Positions 9,685 through 17,639 of a stretch of 64,000 nt of DNA are shown here, piece by piece; positions within the stretch are counted from its first letter, which is position 1; each line of letters begins with the position of its first letter. The translations under genes were made by a program, and so were the position numbers. The DNA lies in the NCBI RefSeq assembly GCF_026385485.1, contig NZ_JANIDX010000006.1, positions 145,850-209,849 of the forward strand, read 5' to 3'. This DNA comes from Bombella pollinis (lineage in GTDB: Bacteria > Pseudomonadota > Alphaproteobacteria > Acetobacterales > Acetobacteraceae). The notes beneath the pieces are model-generated. The model was not told where the DNA came from. It did not search any database and was given only the letters and a program-made list of their open reading frames with translations.

Positions 9685-10548
9685 ATGCCATACTTTATAG
9701 ATGGCGTGCGCCTAGGGTTAGAGCTTGTGTGCCAAAGTGTAGCATTGCTTGCAGTAGTGCCACTTATGGTTTGGGTGATGGAGGATGTTCCAGCCTTTTT
9801 GGTAGGGCGCGCAGTAGCCCCATTGGGTAGTCGTTATCGGCGTTTCGGGCATTTTGGGCGGGAGATTTTACGGCACGGTATTGATGTAGAAAGCGGGTTG
9901 ATGCTGACGCTTGCCCTGTTAGCCCTTCTTATTTTGGCGGGGATGTCTTTTATAATGCCCTCCTGCTTAGGGCTGGTAGGGGCATGGCTTGCAGACCCGC
10001 TTTTGGTGGGGAGCCTTATTTTAACGGGGGCTTTATGGGCTGCGCCTTCTTATTTTGGGCAAGTGGTGCGGTGTTGGTTTGTTCTGTGCTTGATGGAATC
10101 TTTCCTCGTCCTTGCTGCACCGGGCGTGACGGGTTTTTTGGGGGTGCATCATCTCCTTATTGCCGCCCCTGGCTCTAGTTTGGCAGGGACAGCTTTATGC
10201 TGTGCTGTGGCATTGGCGTTCCTCACCCCTGTGCCGCGCCGTGAGGTTCTGGTTGCTGAGATGATAGAGCAGGCTTGGCCGCCTAGCCGTGCAGAGCGTG
10301 ACCAAAAACAGAGGATTTTAGAGCTTTATCGTCTAGGGTGGGTGCTGCTTGTGGGGGATAGTCTTTTACCGGTGCTATTCGGGCTAGAAGGGCTGGGAAG
10401 TGTGGCCGGTTTCATTGGGCGGTTTATGGGCGGGGCAGCCCTTATCATCATAGGGCGGGCTACGGGGCTGAGCCGATACCGTCATTTTGTTGCGTTATTA
10501 CTTGGCCTAGCAGGCTTAATGGCTTTGGCGGGACGATTTGCCGTATGA
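9685..10548 (+). CDS. NuoH/HyfC-like membrane subunit, divergent
   Basis: A 287-residue protein with about eight membrane segments, the size and order of HyfC/HycD, the NuoH homologue that anchors the peripheral arm. Supporting stretches are the N-terminal VPLMVWVMEDVPAFLVGR followed by a cytosolic loop, and LAFLTPVPRREVLVAEMIEQAW, which sits where family members have an acidic loop (usually P-x-D-D-P...E-L). Most loop acidic residues are not conserved, so the quinone- and proton-coupling region looks altered. The start at 9685 falls 11 bases after the preceding stop; an ATG at 9622 would overlap that gene and adds an unrelated N-terminus. Its stop overlaps the next start (ATGATGG). Confidence 0.65.
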   Translation: MPYFIDGVRLGLELVCQSVALLAVVPLMVWVMEDVPAFLVGRAVAPLGSRYRRFGHFGREILRHGIDVESGLMLTLALLALLILAGMSFIMPSCLGLVGAWLADPLLVGSLILTGALWAAPSYFGQVVRCWFVLCLMESFLVLAAPGVTGFLGVHHLLIAAPGSSLAGTALCCAVALAFLTPVPRREVLVAEMIEQAWPPSRAERDQKQRILELYRLGWVLLVGDSLLPVLFGLEGLGSVAGFIGRFMGGAALIIIGRATGLSRYRHFVALLLGLAGLMALAGRFAV

Positions 10549-11078
10549 TGGCGGGATTTGCATGCGCTTTGGTCTTGTTATTGATGTCGCTAGGGCGGGA
10601 TGGTCGCTGGTTGCCGCTTTATGGCGTTGTATGTGCGGCGATTGCTGGAACATCAGGGACGGGATGGATCGCTGGGTTAGCTGTTATAGTTTTACCTGTC
10701 GCGAACCTATTGCTATGGGGCGTGATATGGCATTTTACTGTTGGGCAGCGGCGTGTTTCTAACGGTGGGCGTGAGATTTTGCCTGTGGTGCTGACGCTAT
10801 TATTGCAATTTGTATTGGCTTTTTTTGGAGCAGGATTGGGTTTGGTCCCCACATTTGGCATCGGGCTGGTCCTAGCGGGGTTATGTGCAGCGGTATGTGG
10901 AGAAGCTCTGTCCCAATTTTGCGGGCTTGCTATGGCGGTGGATGGGCTGTTGGTTATGGCGAGTCTTTTGTCGTCTTGGGGCGTATTTGTAACGGGGTTA
11001 GCCCTGTGGGGTGTATTGGTGTTTTTGGCTCTGGTCCTGCTGCCGCGTTTAGCGTGGTGGCGTGTGGGGGATGATTAA
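10545..11078 (+). CDS. HyfE/NuoK-like small membrane subunit
   Basis: A 177-residue protein of about five membrane segments with very short loops, in the position of HyfE (NuoK-like) between the C-like and F-like genes. The start overlaps the preceding stop by 4 bases (ATGATGG; the second ATG at 10548 is an alternative) and the stop overlaps the next start (TAATG), so it is translationally coupled on both sides. I see no catalytic motif. HyfE is usually somewhat longer (about 215 residues). The assignment rests on size, hydrophobicity and gene order, so the membrane-protein call is firm and the subunit call tentative. Confidence 0.55.
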   Translation: MMAGFACALVLLLMSLGRDGRWLPLYGVVCAAIAGTSGTGWIAGLAVIVLPVANLLLWGVIWHFTVGQRRVSNGGREILPVVLTLLLQFVLAFFGAGLGLVPTFGIGLVLAGLCAAVCGEALSQFCGLAMAVDGLLVMASLLSSWGVFVTGLALWGVLVFLALVLLPRLAWWRVGDD

Positions 11079-12334
11079 TGGCCTTCGCCGCTGCGGCCTT
11101 TGCGCCGGGCTTATTCGCCTCACCTATTTTATTAGGGTTATTTTGTTGGCCTTTTCTGGTGGTGTGGGTGCTTTGGGCCGCAAAACGACCAGAGGAAGCT
11201 GGGGCCATGGCGTGGCTTGGCGCGGGGTTGAGTACGCTAGCTTTGCTAGGGTGCTCCTCCCATATAAGCTGGGGGCAAGCGGTTTGTTTGGGGCTGGAAG
11301 CCTGCATAGCTGTCATTATTTTGGCTGGGCGTAAGGGCGAGGCGCACTCTCTAAATGATCAACATAGCGCGTCTTTTCGTGCGGGGATGGAGCAGTATGT
11401 CCCCCTCTTGGTGACGGGTTGTATTTTTATGGCGTTATTATTGCGCCCGCCTTTAGCTGCGCTGTTTTTTGATGCTGCCGGGACGGTCTTACTTGCATGG
11501 TGGGATGGGCGTGCCACGCGGCGCGCTATGCCTGCATGGGAGGTGGTGCGCTTACGGCTAAGTGGTGTGGTGCTTGCCAGTGTGGGGCTGATGGTTATGC
11601 GCGGGGGGAGCGTTTTTGCCACGGCGGACACGGCTTTGCAGGTCGGGCAGGTGTTCGCTTTAACCGGGTTGTGCATGATGGCAGGCTTGGGCCATAGGGC
11701 TTCTAGCCGGGCAGAGTTAGCATTGTTGGATGTCGGGTTGCGATTTGTCCCGCTTTTTTTGCTGCCTTTGGTGATGGTGACCCCACTGGCACGGTCTTTG
11801 ATGGTACTTGCTGGGCTTTTAGCCCTCGGGAGTGTGGTTTTAGGAAAGCAAGGGCGCGTACCGTCATTAACATGGGTGCTTGGCTTTGCTGTACTTGCGG
11901 CGGGGACGGGGCAAAGGCTGGTGCTTTTATGGCTCTATAGCGCAGTTTTACTCGCCGCATCGTTGCGTGTGGTGTGCGAGAGGGAGGCGGTTATAAGAGG
12001 CGAGGCGGGTTATACCAGACTACCCCCCGGAGGGTTAACGGTTTTACCCATGCAGATGATGCTCCCTCTCCTTATGATGGTGTCTATTGTGCTAGCGGCA
12101 TCATTAGGGAGGGCAGCTTGCGTGGGGCTGTTTATCTGCCTTTGTATGGGGCTGCGCGGGTTGGAGCTGGAGAGCTTGCCGCAAACATTCTTAGCGGTGT
12201 GGCGATGGCATGATACCCTTATAAGGCTGTTATTGGTGCTGTTAGGGGCCTTAACATTGTTGGGGATTGCTCTGTTCGCTATGGGGCTTATGCCAGAGCC
12301 AGCCATTCAAATGGTGAGAGGGGTTGGACGATGA
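11078..12334 (+). CDS. HyfF/NuoN-like antiporter-type membrane subunit, shortened
   Basis: A 418-residue polytopic protein with about twelve membrane segments, in the position of HyfF, an NDH-1 antiporter-like subunit. HyfF is usually above 500 residues. The family's lysine-bearing helix motif (H-A-x-x-K) is not visible; the matching area reads LGHRASSRAELALLDVG. The central cytoplasmic loop KGEAHSLNDQHSASFRAG is hydrophilic. The start overlaps the upstream stop by one base and the stop overlaps the next start by four, so B to G form a coupled set. If the loss of charged residues is real, proton pumping by this subunit would be doubtful. Confidence 0.6.
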   Translation: MAFAAAAFAPGLFASPILLGLFCWPFLVVWVLWAAKRPEEAGAMAWLGAGLSTLALLGCSSHISWGQAVCLGLEACIAVIILAGRKGEAHSLNDQHSASFRAGMEQYVPLLVTGCIFMALLLRPPLAALFFDAAGTVLLAWWDGRATRRAMPAWEVVRLRLSGVVLASVGLMVMRGGSVFATADTALQVGQVFALTGLCMMAGLGHRASSRAELALLDVGLRFVPLFLLPLVMVTPLARSLMVLAGLLALGSVVLGKQGRVPSLTWVLGFAVLAAGTGQRLVLLWLYSAVLLAASLRVVCEREAVIRGEAGYTRLPPGGLTVLPMQMMLPLLMMVSIVLAASLGRAACVGLFICLCMGLRGLELESLPQTFLAVWRWHDTLIRLLLVLLGALTLLGIALFAMGLMPEPAIQMVRGVGR

Positions 12335-13767
12335 TGGAGGACCCTATTTTAGAGGGAGGGGAACGGGTAGGGCTGTTCCATTATCGTGTATCCTCGGCAG
12401 GTTGGCTGCATTTCCTCCAACAAAATGAGCGCAGAGTGGCTTTATTGGCCTTTTGGGCCGATGAGTCTTGGGCAACAGCTTTGTTCCTATGTGCGGGGGA
12501 GCAACCTTTGCTGGTGAGTACGGCTATAGAGCAGGGACATTATCAAGCTGTGTCGCCTTATTTTCCCGCAGCACAATGGGGCGAGCGCATGGCGCGGGAT
12601 TTATGGGGGGTAGAAGCATGGTCCGCTCGGGATGATAGTCCTGCGCTTGATGATGGGAGTTGGTCCCTAATAACACCATTAGCGGCTCATCCGTTGCCTG
12701 TAGCTGATGGTATGGGGCAGCCGTTGCCTGCCTGCCGGATGGAGCCATCACAGACGCAAGTGCCGGGTTTGCTGGGGATTGATTATGCCCTCTCTGAAGG
12801 TGCGATGCAGCAAATAGAGGTGCAGATTGCCGCTGGGCATCGCGGTGTGCTTTCCCGTTTGATGGGGTTGTCCCCCCAAGAGGCATTGCCGCTGATAAGC
12901 CGCATCACAGCGAGCGGATTTGTAGCGCATCCTTTGGCATTTATACGGGCCATAGAGCAAGCTGAAGGCCGCCGCCCTAACCCATATGAGCGGGATAGGC
13001 GGCTCCTTCTATTGGAGGTAGAGCGCATCGGGGTGCATCTTTTTGACCTCAGCCAAACAGCGCAACACGTGGGTGCGGGTTTGCTTGGAAGCATATGTGA
13101 GCATGCGCGGGAAGCTCTAGCGGCTCTATGCGCGGATTATGGCTTCTCTCGGCGTTTGACCAATAGCATCACACTAGAAGGGCAGAGTGAGGGGGGAGAG
13201 ATTTTGCCTTTCATGCAGGCTTTATCATCAATGTTGCGGCCACGTCTTATACAGATAAAACAGCTTATGGGACTGTTTAATAATAGGCTGAAAAATATTG
13301 CTATTATTCCGACAGCTTTGGCGTGGGATTACGCTTTAGGGGGTGCGGTTGGTCGAGCTAGCGGGCGATATGTGGATTTTCGCTTCATGGATGAAGGCAT
13401 GCGTGTGCAGGCTTTAGGCGGTGCGGTACGGCATGAGGGTGATGCTTGGGCGCGCCATCGTCAACGCATGACAGAATGTGAGGAATCGTTGCGTATTATA
13501 GGGCAGATTATGGCGTCCTTTGGGCAGGAGCGGGACGGGAATGTCATCCCGCGGACGGATGAAGGGCTTGGGGTCGCAGAGGGCGCGCGCGGGGATGTTT
13601 GGTATCATCTTCAGCTTGAAGCGGGGCGTATTACAAAGATACAGATACGCGACCCGGCTTTGCCACTTTTGGCTATTTTGGGCCTCGTGTTGGAGGGGCA
13701 ATCGCCAGAGCAGCTAGGGATGATGTTAGCATCCCTAGGTTTATCGCCTGCCGCTATTGCGCTTTGA
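12331..13767 (+). CDS. Hydrogenase-4 large-subunit-like protein (HyfG/NuoCD type) lacking NiFe ligands
   Basis: A 478-residue fusion of a NuoC-like domain (about 10-115; ERMARDLWGVEA) and a NuoD/HyfG-like domain (about 140-470). The architecture is that of the large subunit of group 4 membrane-bound hydrogenases. In true hydrogenases two C-x-x-C motifs bind the Ni-Fe centre. Here the first site reads SRITASGFVAH (about 190-200) where E-R-I-C-G-I-C is expected, and the second reads RDPALPLLAI (about 440-449) where D-P-C-x-x-C is expected. All four cysteines are therefore absent while surrounding sequence (AHPLAFIRAIE) is kept. It cannot hold a Ni-Fe site, and resembles the energy-converting hydrogenase-related (Ehr) group. 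The 3' end overlaps the convergent kinase gene by 27 bases. Confidence 0.87.
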   Translation: MMEDPILEGGERVGLFHYRVSSAGWLHFLQQNERRVALLAFWADESWATALFLCAGEQPLLVSTAIEQGHYQAVSPYFPAAQWGERMARDLWGVEAWSARDDSPALDDGSWSLITPLAAHPLPVADGMGQPLPACRMEPSQTQVPGLLGIDYALSEGAMQQIEVQIAAGHRGVLSRLMGLSPQEALPLISRITASGFVAHPLAFIRAIEQAEGRRPNPYERDRRLLLLEVERIGVHLFDLSQTAQHVGAGLLGSICEHAREALAALCADYGFSRRLTNSITLEGQSEGGEILPFMQALSSMLRPRLIQIKQLMGLFNNRLKNIAIIPTALAWDYALGGAVGRASGRYVDFRFMDEGMRVQALGGAVRHEGDAWARHRQRMTECEESLRIIGQIMASFGQERDGNVIPRTDEGLGVAEGARGDVWYHLQLEAGRITKIQIRDPALPLLAILGLVLEGQSPEQLGMMLASLGLSPAAIAL

Positions 13768-14703
13768 GAGGGAAGGCTCCCGTGGTTGGGGGGGAGCGAT
13801 AATCTTTAAAAGGGTTGGTGCGCTAGTAATTTGGAGTGGCGTGGTGCCGCGGAAGTCCCCATCACTTTGGGCGGGGATAGGGCTGGTATGGTCGCAGGTG
13901 ATTTTCTCCCCTGTGAGGATGGTAAAAGCAGTGTTGGAATATGTTTTCCGTCTGAGGCGCATCATGATGAGCTGCCAGATGATGAGCAACGGGTTAAGCC
14001 GGTGGAGCAGTAGGACGGAAAAAGCAGGCTGCCGATGGAGCTTGTGAGGAAAAAGCGCAAAAGGCCCCCCATATAGCCGCCCTTTGGAGATAATGCTTAA
14101 AACGGTGCGGTAAGAGACGCCATCTACACGCGTTTTGAAGGGGGGAAGCCGTTTGGAGATAGCAAGCTGTAAGGCTGTAAGAACATAGGCTGTGCGCCCT
14201 ATGCGTTTTTTAAGTACGGGTGAAAGATTCTGGACAATCCATCCATCAAGGCCGACCCCTGCCATTTGGAGGAACAGGGTCGGGGTTGTGTTGTCCGCTG
14301 TTGTTATTTGCCCCGGCCAGACGCTACAGCGCGTGCCACGGGCGAGGAGGGTTACATTCTCGGCATCATCAAAGGGGATATTAAGCTCGCGTGCTAGGAC
14401 ATTAGCCGAGCCGATAGGCCAAAGGGCAAGGGTGCAAGAGGCCTTCATCATCGCTTGAGCAATTTCAGCAATGGTGCCATCGCCGCCACCAGCGATGATG
14501 ATATCTGGTACGTTTTGTTCATCTCGTTCTAAATAAGCTCGCACAATATCCGCCGCATGGCCTTGGGCACGGGTGAGTTCCACCTGTACATCACAGCCTG
14601 TTTGCTCCAACTGCTCGACAAAATGTGTGAGTCGCTCTTTTGTGTAATGGCCAGCAATAGGGTTGGCGATAAGCAAAATATGGCGGCGAGATGAGGGGTT
14701 CAT
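13741..14703 (-). CDS. Diacylglycerol kinase family lipid kinase (YegS/DgkB type)
   Basis: A 320-residue soluble lipid kinase of the DAGK catalytic-domain family, expected to phosphorylate diacylglycerol or a related lipid. The nucleotide-binding motif IIIAGGGDGTIAEIA lies near residues 68-82, preceded by the ANPIAG motif near residue 13; PIGSANVLARELNIP (about 117-131) is also family-typical. The gene sits between the G-like and I-like genes of the hydrogenase-like cluster, on the opposite strand, overlapping the former at its 3' end. It lies close to pssA and psd, which fits a lipid-metabolism role. The true substrate cannot be read from sequence. Confidence 0.87.
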   Translation of the reverse strand: MNPSSRRHILLIANPIAGHYTKERLTHFVEQLEQTGCDVQVELTRAQGHAADIVRAYLERDEQNVPDIIIAGGGDGTIAEIAQAMMKASCTLALWPIGSANVLARELNIPFDDAENVTLLARGTRCSVWPGQITTADNTTPTLFLQMAGVGLDGWIVQNLSPVLKKRIGRTAYVLTALQLAISKRLPPFKTRVDGVSYRTVLSIISKGRLYGGPFALFPHKLHRQPAFSVLLLHRLNPLLIIWQLIMMRLRRKTYSNTAFTILTGEKITCDHTSPIPAQSDGDFRGTTPLQITSAPTLLKIIAPPQPREPSLSKRNSGRR

Positions 14704-14743
14704 AAGGCTAGAGAGTTCCTTTTGGGAGAGATGGCCTTTCGGT

Positions 14744-14762
14744 GTATAGGATAATCTTATAC
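14744..14762. promoter_or_regulatory. Imperfect palindrome between divergent lipid-kinase and hyfI-like genes
   Basis: The 19-base sequence GTATAGGATAATCTTATAC has arms GTATA/TATAC and a partly symmetric centre. It lies in the 86-base gap between the divergent starts at 14703 and 14790 and is followed by the GAAGGAG ribosome-binding site of the small-subunit gene. The centre (GATAAT) resembles a -10 box. It could be an operator or simply a promoter element; there is no direct evidence for either. Confidence 0.3.
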
Positions 14763-14789
14763 GCTGTTTTGAAGGAGTACGACTAGATC

Positions 14790-15308
14790 ATGCAACCAGC
14801 ACCATTGACAATGCTCCTTGCTTTTCTGGATGTACAAAAATGGCGGCCCCACTCTAAGCGGCGTGGCGGACGAGATATTCGTCTTTTTACGTTAGAGACA
14901 GGCAGTTGTGAAGGCTGCGCGATGGAGCTGATCACTCTGGGGGGGAGTGCTTATCCGCTGGAGGGGAGTGGCTTTGAGCGCGTACAACATCCTCAAGATG
15001 CTGATTGGTTGCTCGTAACAGGGGCAGTGACGCGCTCTAGCGCGGGGGGATTAGCTAGCGTATGGGAGGCTATGCCCCCCGGGCGCAGCCTGATTGCTAT
15101 AGGGGATTGCGCTTATAATGGCGGGCTGTGGGGAAGTAACTACACAACGCTAGGTGGGATTGCTGCCCTTAGCCGTGTATATAGCACTATCCCCGGTTGC
15201 CCGCCTTCACCAGAGGCTATTCTTCACGCCTTGGTGGAATTAGCAGAGGGCGGGTCATCCTCTACAGTCTCCCAAGAATCCTCTGCCTCGCGGCGTAGCC
15301 GCCAATAA
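14790..15308 (+). CDS. Hydrogenase small-subunit/NuoB-like iron-sulphur protein (HyfI type)
   Basis: A 172-residue NuoB/HyfI-family protein expected to hold one [4Fe-4S] cluster next to the large subunit. All four cluster cysteines are visible: C40 and C43 in ETGSCEGCAMEL, C107 in IGDCAYNGG and C137 in PGCPPSPEA. The start is well supported by GAAGGAG upstream. Unlike the other subunit genes it is separated from the cluster by the minus-strand lipid kinase, so it needs its own promoter. The final Ser/Arg-rich tail overlaps the 3' end of pssA by 85 bases. With the NiFe-less large subunit, the pair could still pass single electrons. Confidence 0.88.
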   Translation: MQPAPLTMLLAFLDVQKWRPHSKRRGGRDIRLFTLETGSCEGCAMELITLGGSAYPLEGSGFERVQHPQDADWLLVTGAVTRSSAGGLASVWEAMPPGRSLIAIGDCAYNGGLWGSNYTTLGGIAALSRVYSTIPGCPPSPEAILHALVELAEGGSSSTVSQESSASRRSRQ

Positions 15309-16090
15309 GAACGGCGTGAGAGAGGGATCATAATAAGGTAAATTATGCCCGCAGCGGCTAAGGCCCCCCAAGGCTCTGCAATCAGAATAGCCGCATAAGC
15401 ACCCGTGCCGACCAGCATAGGTAGAATATAGCGGGAGGGGACCTTAAAGTTCTTAAACGACCAAATAGGCAAGGTCGAGACAAGGAGGAACGCCGTTACA
15501 ATCAAGCAGGTAGCGGCCAACCACGGGGAGTGAGCAAAACGAGCAACCCCCTCTAAGTGATTGCGATGGGCTTCTAACCCTAAAAAGACGGGGAAAAGTG
15601 CAAGCCCCGCCCCGGCAGGAGCCGGCACACCGGAGAAGAAGTTAGCGGCATATTCCGGCGCGGTATCATCATCCAAAGCAGAATTAAACCGTGCAAGGCG
15701 TAAGGCCATGCACACGGTGAATAAAATGAAAGGGATGAAGGAGAGCCGCTCTGTCGCAGGTAAGGCCCATAGCATGAGGATAAAGGGCGGGACGACACCA
15801 AAACACACAAAGTCCGAAAGGCTATCAAACTCCGCCCCAAAACGGGATGTTCCTTTTAAGAGGCGGGCAATGCGGCCATCTAGCCCATCCATACAAGCGG
15901 CGATGAGCAAAGCCGCTGCTGCGTGGGTGAAGTGCCCCGTCATGGAGAATTTAATCGCGCTTAGCCCCGCGCAGAGGCCGAGCATGGTAAGGATGTTCGG
16001 CACTAGGCGATTGAAGGAACGGCCATGAACACGGCGGCGTTTGCGCCGGTAACGGCGGACCATGACTTTACCAGATGTAGGTTTTTGCAT
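15224..16090 (-). CDS. pssA: CDP-diacylglycerol-serine O-phosphatidyltransferase
   Basis: Integral-membrane enzyme that condenses CDP-diacylglycerol with L-serine to give phosphatidylserine. The CDP-alcohol phosphatidyltransferase signature (D-G-x2-A-R-x8-G-x3-D-x3-D) is present, beginning MDGLDGRIARLLKG near residue 67 and ending FDSLSD. About eight membrane segments follow, and the N-terminus is strongly basic (RRYRRKRRRVHGR). The 288 residues fit the family. The gene follows psd by 9 bases, the usual pairing for phosphatidylethanolamine synthesis. The last 85 bases run antisense to the end of the hyfI-like gene; the charged C-terminal tail is the part affected. Confidence 0.94.
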   Translation of the reverse strand: MQKPTSGKVMVRRYRRKRRRVHGRSFNRLVPNILTMLGLCAGLSAIKFSMTGHFTHAAAALLIAACMDGLDGRIARLLKGTSRFGAEFDSLSDFVCFGVVPPFILMLWALPATERLSFIPFILFTVCMALRLARFNSALDDDTAPEYAANFFSGVPAPAGAGLALFPVFLGLEAHRNHLEGVARFAHSPWLAATCLIVTAFLLVSTLPIWSFKNFKVPSRYILPMLVGTGAYAAILIAEPWGALAAAGIIYLIMIPLSRRSYWRLRREAEDSWETVEDDPPSANSTKA

Positions 16091-16099
16091 GGCGATGGC

Positions 16100-16789
16100 T
16101 CAGAGCCGTGCGATGATGGTTTCACCACCAATCATCGTCTGTCCTTCCAAGACTTCAGGGGTGATGCCGGGGGGAAGGTAGATATCCGTGCGGGAGCCAA
16201 AGCGGATGAGACCGAAAAGCTCGCCCGCTTTTACACGTTCACCTTCTTGCACATCACAGAGGATACGCCGTGCGATGAGGCCAGCAATTTGGACAACGGC
16301 AAGCTGACGGCCATCATCAAGTGTAATACGCAGCTCGTTCCGCTCATTATGCTCGGAGGCTTTATCTAAGCTGGCATTGAGGAACCGGCCTGCATGATAG
16401 GCAATTTTAGAGACAGTCCCGCTAACGGGCATACGATTTACATGGACATCTAAGACAGAGAGGAAGGTAGAAACCCGCCATACGGGGGTATTGCCCATCT
16501 CCAAAGCAGCTGGAGGCGCAACAAGAGAAACGCCCGTTACGCGACCATCAGCACTAGAGAGGACGAGATTATCCCCCTGTGGGGATGTTCGGCGTGGGTT
16601 GCGGAAGAAATAGAGGCAGAATCCCGTAAAGGCGAATCCGACCGTGCCTACCGCGCGGGTGAGACGCCACGGTGTCAGCCGCCCGAGAATGGCTGTCAGC
16701 AGGCCCGCTGTCAGGAATGGAGTAGCCGCACGGTGGGGCGGCGCAAGAACGAGTTTGAATGATTTGATAAGTGACATATCATTACTCAT
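16100..16789 (-). CDS. psd: Phosphatidylserine decarboxylase proenzyme
   Basis: Converts phosphatidylserine to phosphatidylethanolamine. The proenzyme (229 residues) is of the short, archaeal/alphaproteobacterial type. Self-cleavage is expected at the Gly-Ser in LIRFGSRTDIYLPPG (about 190-205), giving a pyruvoyl-bearing small subunit. Two N-terminal membrane segments (about 20-60) anchor it. The substrate-region sequences SVLDVHVNRMPVSG and CDVQEGERVKAGELFGLI are family-typical. It precedes pssA in the same transcript. ATG codons at the first and fifth positions are both possible starts. Confidence 0.94.
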   Translation of the reverse strand: MSNDMSLIKSFKLVLAPPHRAATPFLTAGLLTAILGRLTPWRLTRAVGTVGFAFTGFCLYFFRNPRRTSPQGDNLVLSSADGRVTGVSLVAPPAALEMGNTPVWRVSTFLSVLDVHVNRMPVSGTVSKIAYHAGRFLNASLDKASEHNERNELRITLDDGRQLAVVQIAGLIARRILCDVQEGERVKAGELFGLIRFGSRTDIYLPPGITPEVLEGQTMIGGETIIARL

Positions 16790-16919
16790 ACGTCACCTAT
16801 CGGGTGGGTCAAGTCTTTCTATGAGGTACGCTGCATAAAACAATGGTGGAGCGGGTGTTGCCACCTAGGGAGGCGACATCCATTTTAAGGGCTGATGGTT
16901 TTGGAGAGGTAAGGGCCTT

Positions 16920-17630
16920 ATGACGGTAGAGATTAAGCCGCTTTGCGCGTTTAAAGATAATTATGTGTGGTGTGTGCGTCAGAGTGCGATCATGCCTTGG
17001 GTGGTGATTGACCCCGGCGAGGCAGCCCCTGTGATGACCTTGTTGGGAGAGCAGCCTCCCGCTGCCATTTTATTAACGCATCATCATAATGATCATATCG
17101 GTGGGGTGGCGGTATTGCGGGAGCGTTATCATGCGCCCATTTATGGTCCCGCTGATATTGCCGAGATTGATCATCCCTTAAAGGGTGGGGAGAAGCTCTC
17201 ATTAGCGGGGCTGAGCTTCCATGTTTTTGCAACGCCGGGGCATACGCTGGATCATCTTTGTTATGAGCTAGAAGGGGAGCGTCCTGCCCTTTTTAGTGGG
17301 GATACGCTCTTTAGCGGGGGGAGTGGTCGCCTCTTTGAGGGCACAGCCGAGCAGCTTTTTAAAAGCTTTCGGCAGTTTGATGCCCTCCCTGATGAGACCA
17401 TGCTATGCCCCGGTCATGAATATACGCAGGGTAATTTAAAGTTCATCGCCTCTCTTGGGCAGGATAGCCCTGCCTTTCAGGCGCGTGTGGCGGAGGTTGC
17501 CCGTCTGCGCGAGGCTGGGCGGCCATCTGTCCCAGTAACGTTAGGGGTAGAGCGGCAGACAAACCCTTTCCTTACCGCTCCATCGGTAGAGGCCTTAGCG
17601 CAGTTACGACAGCAGAAGGACCAATTCTAA
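16920..17630 (+). CDS. gloB: Hydroxyacylglutathione hydrolase (glyoxalase II)
   Basis: Metallo-beta-lactamase-fold thioesterase that hydrolyses S-D-lactoylglutathione to lactate and glutathione, the second step of methylglyoxal detoxification. The binuclear metal motif THHHNDHIGG is at about residues 54-63; further ligands appear in TPGHTLDHLCYE, FSGDTLFSGGSGRLFEG and CPGHEYTQGNLKF. The C-terminal substrate domain with Arg/Lys contacts (LGVERQTNPFL) is intact. The length of 236 residues is slightly short for the family but complete. A purine-rich GAGAGGTAAGGG precedes the ATG. It is convergent with nadC, with a 9-base gap. Confidence 0.94.
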   Translation: MTVEIKPLCAFKDNYVWCVRQSAIMPWVVIDPGEAAPVMTLLGEQPPAAILLTHHHNDHIGGVAVLRERYHAPIYGPADIAEIDHPLKGGEKLSLAGLSFHVFATPGHTLDHLCYELEGERPALFSGDTLFSGGSGRLFEGTAEQLFKSFRQFDALPDETMLCPGHEYTQGNLKFIASLGQDSPAFQARVAEVARLREAGRPSVPVTLGVERQTNPFLTAPSVEALAQLRQQKDQF

Positions 17631-17639
17631 CAAAAGGGG

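Noticed and set aside
8375..15308. Functional [NiFe]-hydrogenase or formate hydrogenlyase
   Set aside because: All four Ni-Fe ligand cysteines are absent from the large subunit, and no formate dehydrogenase, maturation (hyp) or HyfH/HyfA-type ferredoxin genes are in the window.
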